Source: Dehalococcoidia bacterium (lineage in GTDB: Bacteria > Chloroflexota > Dehalococcoidia > Dehalococcoidales > RBG-16-60-22). From it: a stretch of 5,957 nucleotides of DNA. The position numbers and the translations under genes are program-made. Positions 1 to 4,594 of this stretch are shown here, in pieces; position 1 is the first letter of the stretch, and each line of letters starts with the position of its first letter. The stretch is taken from positions 1 through 5,957 of the forward strand of contig JAUWYU010000102.1 in NCBI GenBank assembly GCA_030615655.1, in the 5' to 3' direction. The notes beneath the pieces were generated by a model. The model made no database searches and was not told the DNA's origin. It worked only from the letters and a program-made list of their open reading frames with translations.

Positions 1-2
1 CT

Positions 3-59
3 CCCCTCTCCAGCCAATAGGAACTCGGATCTGCTAAGATATCCCTGGCTGGAGAGGGG
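3..59. repeat. Perfect 14-bp inverted repeat with 29-nt spacer
   Basis: Bases 3-16 (CCCCTCTCCAGCCA) are the exact reverse complement of bases 46-59. The 29-nt spacer contains a smaller dyad (ATCT 29-32 with AGAT 37-40, or GGAT 27-30 with ATCC 41-44). The right arm is followed by GGGGTGAGG (63-71), which gives the C-rich/G-rich look of intergenic repeat families with CCCTCTCC/GGAGAGGG arms that I recall from many bacterial genomes, Chloroflexota included. There is no T-tract after either arm, so an intrinsic terminator is less likely. It could be a dispersed palindromic repeat or MITE-like remnant. Copy number elsewhere cannot be seen from this window. Confidence 0.7.
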
Positions 60-87
60 TCAGGGGTGAGGCTAAGCCATCAACCAA

Positions 88-143
88 ATGCAAATAAAAA
101 TAAGCGCACCTACGCAACCGAGCATTGACGCATTTGCGCAATT
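88..143. promoter_or_regulatory. Array of 8-bp-phased RNGCA boxes, candidate par operator/centromere
   Basis: Read in steps of eight from base 104, the octamers are GCGCACCT (104), ACGCAACC (112), GAGCATTG (120), ACGCATTT (128) and GCGCAATT (136). All five start with R-N-G-C-A in the same phase. A sixth, ATGCAAAT at 88, is in phase after one non-matching octamer. The array covers the -35 box (125-130) and most of the spacer of the parA promoter, and includes the palindrome TTGCGCAA (134-141). Ribbon-helix-helix proteins are known to bind tandem short boxes of this kind (8-bp met boxes of MetJ, 7-bp repeats of omega). The inference is that the small RHH-like protein encoded at 951-1295 binds here for autorepression and possibly as a parS-like centromere. 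Confidence 0.5.
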
Positions 144-153
144 ACGGTATAAT
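125..153 (+). promoter_or_regulatory. Sigma70-type promoter of the par cassette
   Basis: TTGACG (125-130) and TATAAT (148-153) are separated by 17 bp, a near-consensus housekeeping promoter. A start around 160 would leave about 19 nt of leader before the parA ATG at 179. The -10 box lies between the arms of a perfect 5-bp inverted repeat (TACGG 143-147, CCGTA 157-161), and the -35 box lies inside the 8-bp repeat array, so a repressor bound there would block polymerase. Confidence 0.7.
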
Positions 154-178
154 TGCCCGTAGATAGAGAGTCTGTGCC

Positions 179-964
179 ATGTCTGTTATCTGCATTGCCA
201 ACCAGAAAGGCGGCGTTGGCAAGACAACCACCGCCGCCGCCCTAGCTCAAGGCTTGAGTGAGCACAACAAACGGGTACTTCTCGTTGACTGGGACCCGCA
301 GGCCAGCCTCACCATCAGCTTTGGATTCACTCCGGACAATCTGAAGCTGACGTGCTATGATGTCCTGACGAGCACCATTAGGAATAATGGCAGTCGCTCA
401 ATCCGTGACGTTACCCTACCGACCAGCAATCCCGGCATTGACCTCGTTCCGGCTAATATCGAACTATCCCAGGCACAGCTCGACCTTGTGAACGCGCTCA
501 CCCGCGAACTGATGTTGAAGGAGATGCTCCAGCCGGTACGTAAAGCTTATGATTTCATCCTCGTAGACTGCTTGCCGAGCCTGAGCCTCATGACCATCAA
601 CGCCCTATCCGCCGCCGATAGTGTCCTTATACCTTTACAGGCCGATTTCCTGGCTATGAAAGGGCTGGCACTGTTACTTTCCACAATCATCCGCGTACAA
701 GAAAGAATTAATCCGGCTCTGGAGATTTTAGGCATATTGTTCACCATGACCAACGCCCGCACTCTGCACAGCCGGGAGGTCATCGAAGTTACCAAGAGAG
801 CCTTCGGTGACAGAATAAGAGTGTTTGAAACAACGATCCCCACCAGTGTTCGCTTCAAGGAGGCCCCGGCAGCCGGGATGTCCATCCTTACCTATGCCCC
901 CAGGTCTGATGGGGCTGAAGCCTATAGATTATTCACAGAAGAGGTGCTGCATGAAAAGAGCTAG
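179..964 (+). CDS. parA: ParA/Soj-type partition ATPase
   Basis: A ParA-family P-loop ATPase of 261 aa. ParA proteins dimerise with ATP, coat DNA non-specifically, and move plasmid or chromosomal cargo bound by a centromere-binding partner. Visible motifs are the deviant Walker A with its signature lysine, KGGVGKTT (residues 10-17), the switch segment VDWDPQAS (36-43), PANIELSQAQ (91-100), and the Walker B strand ILVDCLPSLS with D130. The usual DCPPS is DCLPS here, a small deviation. There is no N-terminal helix-turn-helix, so this is the short ParA type that leaves autoregulation to its partner. The ATG at 179 places the P-loop at the normal distance. A weak purine run AGAGAG (165-170) lies 8 nt before it. 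The stop overlaps the next gene by 14 nt, implying translational coupling. It could be a minD/parA-like orphan, but the paired small gene favours a par cassette. Confidence 0.9.
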   Translation: MSVICIANQKGGVGKTTTAAALAQGLSEHNKRVLLVDWDPQASLTISFGFTPDNLKLTCYDVLTSTIRNNGSRSIRDVTLPTSNPGIDLVPANIELSQAQLDLVNALTRELMLKEMLQPVRKAYDFILVDCLPSLSLMTINALSAADSVLIPLQADFLAMKGLALLLSTIIRVQERINPALEILGILFTMTNARTLHSREVIEVTKRAFGDRIRVFETTIPTSVRFKEAPAAGMSILTYAPRSDGAEAYRLFTEEVLHEKS

Positions 965-1295
965 AATTACCGAGGAGATTGCCTACGGAACTGCTTTGGA
1001 TCGCCTCACCGGCAGCAACCCGCCAGTAGCGCCGCCAGAACCGAGGCAAACCGCCCCGCCGCCCGAGACACCCAGGTCGGCTATGATTAAGCTGTCCGTC
1101 TTCCTGAACCACGAAGAAGATGCCTATCTGGAAAACCTGGCCTCAACAGCTAAATTCAGCGGAGGTAAGAAACTCAGCAAGACCAAGCTCATTGAGGCCA
1201 TGGTGCGGGCTTTCCGAAAGACCGAACTTGATGTACGAGGCGTCAAGGACGACCAGGAACTGCTTAAGAGAGTAACCGCGCAGTTGCGCCAATAA
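951..1295 (+). CDS. Small ribbon-helix-helix-like ParA partner (ParB/ParG analogue)
   Basis: A 114-aa protein read from the ATG at 951, chosen because GAGG (941-944) sits 6 nt upstream and the start overlaps the parA end by 14 nt. The frame is open back to 825, but that part only shadows parA. Layout: a basic N-terminal tail (K2, R3, R5), a short helix-like segment to about 20, a proline-rich linker (24-41), then strand IKLSVFL (46-52), helix 54-68, a Gly/Lys turn (SGGKK 70-74), helix 76-90 and a charged tail. Strand-helix-helix is the pattern of ribbon-helix-helix DNA-binding proteins. A flexible basic tail ahead of the fold is what stimulates ParA ATPase in ParG-type partners. I do not recognise a named family. 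The role as centromere binder and autorepressor is inferred from fold pattern, position and the 8-bp repeats upstream. Confidence 0.7.
   Translation: MKRARITEEIAYGTALDRLTGSNPPVAPPEPRQTAPPPETPRSAMIKLSVFLNHEEDAYLENLASTAKFSGGKKLSKTKLIEAMVRAFRKTELDVRGVKDDQELLKRVTAQLRQ
1278..1289. repeat. Short dyad GCGCA-GT-TGCGC at the 3' end of the RHH gene
   Basis: GCGCA (1278-1282) and TGCGC (1285-1289) form a perfect dyad with a 2-nt centre inside the last codons of the RHH-like gene. It repeats the GCGCA core found in the 8-bp array upstream of parA. It could be coincidence of coding sequence or a secondary binding site. Confidence 0.3.
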
Positions 1296-1332
1296 GTATA
1301 TACGCGAACATACATGGGTTGAAATTTGATAG

Positions 1333-1369
1333 CGCATTATGCGGGCTGAAACATGGAGAATCAGCCCGC
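1333..1369. terminator. Hairpin between convergent genes, possible bidirectional terminator
   Basis: GCGGGCTGA (1341-1349) pairs perfectly with TCAGCCCGC (1361-1369) across an 11-nt loop. The WYL-like gene's TGA stop (complement of 1361-1363) lies in the right arm. Immediately left is a second palindrome, CGCAT-T-ATGCG (1333-1343), sharing bases with the left arm. The position between two converging genes fits transcription termination for both, but neither side has a clear U-tract, so a factor-assisted terminator or a protein site is also possible. Confidence 0.4.
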
Positions 1370-1987
1370 TTGCCTTGCCCAAAGGTGGAATCGGTCAAAT
1401 ACCCGCATCAAGGGCGTAATTTTGGATTCTGTGCGTCCTGGTAGGGGTTTAAGCCAGGGGCCGGAGAATATATAAGTATACAGTTCCGGGATGGGGATGG
1501 GGTGCGTAAAACGGAACCTTCTCATCAGTTCGTTGTGAGTTAACATTCTGGTCACAGGCTTCTGGGACTTTTCATAACCTGACAACGGCTCTACCTTCAG
1601 CGTTTCTCTCCCTCTGACCTCGGCATCCGTCTCTGGAGTAACGCAGCAATATATGGTCACCATGTCTACACTATCCGGGTCATACCCGGGTCTATCGCCG
1701 CCAAACTGCTCACGAAAAATTTCAATGTCCTCCATTTCCGAGGCACGATAGAGTTTCCAGCCGACGACCTCGCGCAGTTCACTATACCCGCCGATTTGAT
1801 AACAAAGGAGCGACTCATTATCAGCTTCGCCGGACATAACCAATCCCAGGCAGAAAGGCTCCACCCTACGATAGCCGCCATGATAGAAAAACTCCATAAT
1901 ACGGCGCGACTTTATGACAGAGCAAATCGCCGCCCTCGTCCTGTCCCTGGCCCTGGTGATATTCAATAAGTCCCTGATAGCCCGCAA
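1361..1987 (-). CDS. WYL-domain-like protein with an unrecognised C-terminal region
   Basis: A 208-aa protein. Residues about 19-110 resemble a stand-alone WYL-type domain: IKSRRIMEFFYHG (25-37), RRVEPFCLG (40-48), LLCYQIGG (60-67), GWKLYRASEMEDIEI (76-90) and RPGYDP (99-104). WYL domains are small beta-barrel ligand-sensing modules, usually attached to a helix-turn-helix in regulators. None is seen here. Residues about 111-208 match nothing I know and contain a CC pair (114-115) and a proline/aromatic stretch around residues 160-175. The start is TTG at 1985-1987, supported by GAGG (1996-1999) 8 nt upstream. The frame stays open further upstream without any ATG or GTG, so an eroded 5' end is possible. 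The gene converges on the par cassette and is followed upstream by the end of selD. Function unknown. Confidence 0.6.
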   Translation of the reverse strand: MRAIRDLLNITRARDRTRAAICSVIKSRRIMEFFYHGGYRRVEPFCLGLVMSGEADNESLLCYQIGGYSELREVVGWKLYRASEMEDIEIFREQFGGDRPGYDPDSVDMVTIYCCVTPETDAEVRGRETLKVEPLSGYEKSQKPVTRMLTHNELMRRFRFTHPIPIPELYTYIFSGPWLKPLPGRTESKITPLMRVFDRFHLWARQAG

Positions 1988-2018
1988 CTTTAGAACCTCA
2001 TGATGTATCTCTAAAAAT

Positions 2019-2048
2019 ACTCTAAGGTAATTATGTAAATTCTGTCAA
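2019..2048 (-). promoter_or_regulatory. Possible promoter of the WYL-like gene
   Basis: On the minus strand TTGACA (2048-2043) is followed after 18 bp by TAGAGT (2024-2019), a perfect -35 with a 4-of-6 -10. A start near 2012 would give about 25 nt of leader containing the GAGG site for the TTG codon at 1987. The surrounding 1988-2076 gap is AT-rich and has no other feature I can support. Confidence 0.4.
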
Positions 2049-2076
2049 ACGGGGGATTTTTGTCCGCGTAGGGCGC

Positions 2077-3126
2077 TTACCTTACAATAATCCTGCCCTT
2101 CGGCTCAGCCACCACCTCCCCGATGACAGCCGCCCCAGTGATACCTTCTTTATGCAGCTTCTCAAGCAGGCTCGCCGTTTTTTCTTCGGGCACGGATATC
2201 AACAGCCCGCCGGAGGTCTGGGGGTCAAAGAGTATATCCGCCAGGTATTGAGGGACCTCCCTATCAATATCAATCATGTTTTTACGAAAATCGCGGTTGC
2301 GGTGCAGTCCGCCGGGAATCATGCCCATCTCGGCCAGCTCCCTAGCCTCAGGGAAGAAGGGGACGATTGCCGAGTTTATCACCATGCCGATATTGGTCCC
2401 CTCAACCATCTCGGCGGCATGACCGAGAAGGCCGAAGCCGGTAATATCCGTACAGGCACTCACGCCGACCACCTGCATCAGCTCCGACGCCTTCCGATTC
2501 AGGGTCGACATCGACTTTACGATTTCGGCTACCGCTCCTTCACCGGCCATATTACCCTTAATTGCCGTGCTTATTATCCCCGTGCCCAGCGGCTTGGTCA
2601 TAATCAAACGGTCGCCCGCCCTGGCGCCGTTATTGAGGATTACCCTGGCCGGGTGGACGGTACCGGTGACCGAGAGCCCGTACTTCAGCTCCTCGTCTTC
2701 CACGCTATGCCCACCGACCAGTACTACCCCGGCCTCGTGCATCTTGTCCACCCCCCCCTGCAGGATCTCCGTCAGTATTGACATATCCATGGTCTTCTGC
2801 GGGAAGCAGACAATGTTCATCGCCGTCAGGGGCTGGCCGCCCATGGCATAGACATCACTCAGCGCGTTGGCGGCGGCAATCTGGCCGAAGCTGTATGGGT
2901 CATCGACTATCGGCGTGAAGAAATCAAGAGTCTGAATGATAGCCATCTCCTCCGTCAGCTTATAGACGCCGGCATCCTCGGCTCTCTCCATGCCCGCAAT
3001 CAAGTTAGGGTCGGAGATGAGCGGTAAACCGGCCAGCGCCTGGGCAAGGTCACCCGGACCTATCTTACAAGCTCAACCCGCACCATGAACGGTCTCGGTA
3101 AGGCGCAGCTTTTTTGCGTCAGCCAT
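2077..3126 (-). CDS. selD: Selenide, water dikinase (selenophosphate synthetase), selenoprotein form
   Basis: SelD converts selenide, ATP and water to selenophosphate, AMP and phosphate, the selenium donor for Sec-tRNA and selenouridine. Reading from the ATG at 3126-3124 gives 349 aa, the normal family length. It contains one in-frame TGA (3075-3073, codon 18) in the context HGAG-U-ACKIGPGDL. This is the invariant HGAGCxCK active-site motif with selenocysteine at the catalytic position and K21 following. Family residues appear at expected places: D51, D68 in TLDFF, N87, D91 in NALSD, the LVGGHS loop (136-141), and D227 in TDITGFG. Start choice: AGAAAGG (3141-3135) lies 8 nt upstream. Starting after the TGA (TTG at 3003) would delete the catalytic loop. 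The gene is second in an operon behind the yedF-like gene, 80 nt apart. It implies that selA, selB and selC exist elsewhere in the genome. Confidence 0.93.
3038..3075 (-). promoter_or_regulatory. Sec codon and candidate bacterial SECIS element in selD
   Basis: Directly after the TGA (3075-3073) the mRNA can fold. The lower stem is GCUUG (3072-3068) with CAGGC (3042-3038), including one G-U pair. An internal loop follows (6 nt on one side, 4 on the other), then the upper stem AGGUC (3061-3057) with GACCU (3051-3047), capped by the 5-nt loop CGGGU. The upper stem begins 11 nt after the UGA, close to the spacing known for the Escherichia coli fdhF SECIS, and the loop holds the G and U residues such loops usually show. 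SelB with Sec-tRNA would bind the apical part. The fold was found by eye and no energy was computed. Confidence 0.65.
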
Positions 3127-3156
3127 TCTACGTACCTTTCTACGGATATTCTACTA

Positions 3157-3169
3157 CTCAATCATTGAG
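3157..3169. promoter_or_regulatory. Palindrome between yedF-like gene and selD
   Basis: CTCAAT-C-ATTGAG is a perfect 6+1+6 dyad in the 80-nt gap between the two selenium genes. The stem is too AT-rich and short for a terminator and has no T-run after it. It could be an internal regulatory or RNA-processing site. Nothing in the sequence decides. Confidence 0.3.
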
Positions 3170-3206
3170 AGCGCCAGTCTAGGTGTGAAGTGAAAATGGC
3201 CCTTGT

Positions 3207-3542
3207 TTATAAACAAACTATGTCTGAACTGAGCATCGACTGAATCGATTTTATCATTGTTGTTGGCTTGCCCGCCTTCAACTTATCCATCATGTCAAAA
3301 TATTCAAGGCAGGTAGTGCAGGCTAATATCTCGACTCCCTGCCCTTCAAGCTGTTTAAGATGTGCCAAGGCATAGGAGCCTTCGCACAACAGGCGCACCC
3401 CCGAATTCCAGAATATCAGGGTACCAGGTTTGTCCTGGCTTTCTCCGAGTAAGCGTAAAAAATTTGCCATGAGTAACATACCAAGTTCTTCATCACCTCT
3501 ACCCAGTACCTCTGATTGTATTAAAATTACTTTAAATGGCAT
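3207..3542 (-). CDS. yedF: YedF-like selenium metabolism protein (DsrE-type fold)
   Basis: A 111-aa DsrE/DsrF-like protein matching the C-terminal half of the 'sulfurtransferase-like selenium metabolism protein YedF' family. Features are an N-terminal strand FKVILIQSEVLGRGDEELG (3-21), FWNSGVRLLCEGS (44-56, with C53), and the conserved VEILACTTCLEYF (70-82) carrying C75 and C78 as CxxC. The ending SMLSSDIVCL resembles the family's terminal 'LLSADKV' segment. YedF members usually carry a TusA-like domain of about 70 residues in front. It is absent here, and the start is firm because GAGGTG (3552-3547) lies just upstream of the ATG. The protein is thought to handle selenium or persulfide sulfur near SelD, though its biochemical role is not settled. 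It is first in the operon with selD and divergent from the LysR gene. Confidence 0.85.
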   Translation of the reverse strand: MPFKVILIQSEVLGRGDEELGMLLMANFLRLLGESQDKPGTLIFWNSGVRLLCEGSYALAHLKQLEGQGVEILACTTCLEYFDMMDKLKAGKPTTMIKSIQSMLSSDIVCL

Positions 3543-3592
3543 ACTTCACCTCTTTTCAGCTTGCGAGTCTCTCCCGCTCTACCCTTGATGAT

Positions 3593-3602
3593 TTGACGTC
3601 AA
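3593..3602. promoter_or_regulatory. Palindrome TTGACGTCAA in the selenium operon leader
   Basis: A perfect 10-bp palindrome lies about 15-25 nt downstream of the predicted start of the minus-strand selenium operon, inside its roughly 75-nt leader. A repressor bound here would act as a roadblock. The rest of the leader holds a small hairpin (complement of 3563-3577) and the yedF ribosome-binding site. The regulator is unknown. Confidence 0.35.
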
Positions 3603-3623
3603 TGCCATAAAATAGTCTAGGAG

Positions 3624-3652
3624 ATTATAACATAAGTATATTTTTGGTGCAA
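3624..3652 (-). promoter_or_regulatory. Promoter of the yedF-selD operon
   Basis: On the minus strand TTGCAC (3652-3647) and TATAAT (3629-3624) are separated by 17 bp. A transcript starting near 3617 would have a leader of about 75 nt before the yedF ATG. Its -35 box overlaps the -35 box of the divergent lysR promoter, so the two promoters probably compete or are regulated together. Confidence 0.65.
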
Positions 3653-3668
3653 GATAAATATTACTTAT
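3632..3668. promoter_or_regulatory. Inverted repeat spanning both divergent promoters, candidate LysR site
   Basis: ATAAGTA (3632-3638) is exactly inverted as TACTTAT (3662-3668). The arms are 30 bp apart centre to centre, about three helical turns, and symmetric about base 3650, where the -35 boxes of the two promoters overlap. LysR-type proteins are tetramers that bind two spaced, partly symmetric AT-rich sites between divergent genes and repress their own. This arrangement fits, but the repeat sits in AT-rich DNA where chance matches are easier. Confidence 0.45.
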
Positions 3669-3673
3669 ATAAT
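3644..3673 (+). promoter_or_regulatory. Promoter of the lysR-hydrolase pair, near-leaderless
   Basis: TTGGTG (3644-3649) and TATAAT (3668-3673) are 18 bp apart. The -10 box ends only 9 nt before the lysR ATG at 3683, so transcription would begin within a few bases of the start codon. No Shine-Dalgarno sequence is present (AATTGAATTAAA precedes the ATG), which agrees with a leaderless or near-leaderless message. Confidence 0.5.
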
Positions 3674-3682
3674 TGAATTAAA

Positions 3683-4594
3683 ATGAATTTAGACCATCTC
3701 AAGACCTTCCAAGAAGTCGTCAGGCTCGGCAGTTTTTCCAAGGTAGCCAAAAAACTGTCCATAACCCAGCCGGCCGTGTCTTTCCAGATTCAGAAACTGG
3801 AACAGCAACTCGGCACACGCCTGATTGACCGCACCCAGAGGGCGATTACCCTGACCACCGCCGGCAAACGCCTTCTTCGTTTCGCCGAATCTATTGAGGC
3901 GGAGCGTAAGCGCCTCCAGCATGACCTGGAACAGATGCGCGAGGAGGTCTCCGGCGACCTTCTTGTCACCGCGAGCACTATCCCGGGTGAGTCTCTGCTG
4001 CCTCCTCTCCTGTCGAAATTCAAGCGGATGCACCCGGCGGTAAGAATTCAGGTGGACGTCTCCGATTCCCTTACGGTCATCAGCGGTGTACGCGATAATC
4101 TCTACGAGGTGGGATTCTGTGGTGTGCCACCGGAGGGCGAGGACCTCACGTCATTCAAGGTTGCCGATGACGAGATTGTCCTCATTGTTTTCCCGGAACA
4201 TCCATTCGCCCAACGAAGCGAGGTATTACCCACGGAGCTGGAAGGTGAGTCGCTCATCTTCCGTGAGAGCACCTCGGGTACACAGCGCAGCCTGGAAAGT
4301 CACCTGGCCCGGGCCGGACTCGACCTCAGGAAGCTGGTACCCAATCTAATCCTGGGGACCACTCAAGCGGTGGTCTCGGCAGTAGCCGCCGGCGCCGGTA
4401 TTGCCTTCGTATCGAACTTGGCAATTCAAAAGGACCTGGCTCTTGGTCTGGTCCGGCAGGTCGTCGTAAGCGGATTACGGCTGAGCCGGGACTTCTACTG
4501 TATCTATCGCCGGGAGAGAGTAGTCTCCCGTCTGCTTGAGGAATTTATAAATTTTATCCAGATAAAGGCATCACGCGGTGACAGAGGAGACTGA
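3683..4594 (+). CDS. LysR-type regulator, probably of selenium metabolism
   Basis: A full-length LysR-type transcriptional regulator of 303 aa. The winged helix-turn-helix covers about residues 1-60, with the typical run GSFSKVAKKLSITQPAVSFQ (16-35) and the wing segment LIDRTQRAITLTTAGKRLL (47-65). A linker helix follows (66-89). The periplasmic-binding-protein-like effector domain starts at GDLLVTASTIPGESLLPPLL (91-110), with GVRDNLYEVGFCG (135-147) and the AVSAVAAGAGIAFVS-type segment (about 229-244). It lies divergent to yedF-selD, an arrangement I recall for the 'selenium metabolism-associated LysR' group. The cofactor or signal cannot be read from sequence. The ATG at 3683 gives the canonical LysR N-terminus MNLDHLKTF. 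Its 3' end overlaps the hydrolase gene by 17 nt, so the two are likely cotranscribed. Confidence 0.92.
   Translation: MNLDHLKTFQEVVRLGSFSKVAKKLSITQPAVSFQIQKLEQQLGTRLIDRTQRAITLTTAGKRLLRFAESIEAERKRLQHDLEQMREEVSGDLLVTASTIPGESLLPPLLSKFKRMHPAVRIQVDVSDSLTVISGVRDNLYEVGFCGVPPEGEDLTSFKVADDEIVLIVFPEHPFAQRSEVLPTELEGESLIFRESTSGTQRSLESHLARAGLDLRKLVPNLILGTTQAVVSAVAAGAGIAFVSNLAIQKDLALGLVRQVVVSGLRLSRDFYCIYRRERVVSRLLEEFINFIQIKASRGDRGD

Noticed and set aside
88..143. CRISPR-like or replication-origin iteron array
   Set aside because: The repeat unit is only 8 bp with five conserved positions, too short for CRISPR. No DnaA boxes or replication initiator gene are visible, so an operator/centromere reading is simpler.
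825..950. A longer 156-aa version of the RHH-like protein
   Set aside because: The extra 42 residues lie wholly over the parA coding frame and are Pro/Arg-rich without pattern. The ATG at 951 has a good Shine-Dalgarno and the usual short overlap.
2152..2781. 209-aa open frame antisense to selD
   Set aside because: It lies entirely opposite a highly conserved gene and has no recognisable domain or initiation signal. It is a coding shadow.
3073..3075. In-frame TGA in selD as a nonsense mutation making a pseudogene
   Set aside because: It sits exactly at the catalytic Cys/Sec position, with intact motifs on both sides, a good ribosome-binding site upstream and a SECIS-like hairpin directly after it. 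Readthrough as selenocysteine explains all of these.
3073..3075. Genome-wide reassignment of UGA to Trp or Gly
   Set aside because: The lysR and WYL-like genes both end at TGA at normal family lengths or sensible positions, and neither Trp nor Gly fits the SelD active site.
3689..4033. 114-aa open frame antisense to lysR
   Set aside because: It mirrors the conserved helix-turn-helix coding region and shows no independent evidence of being a gene.
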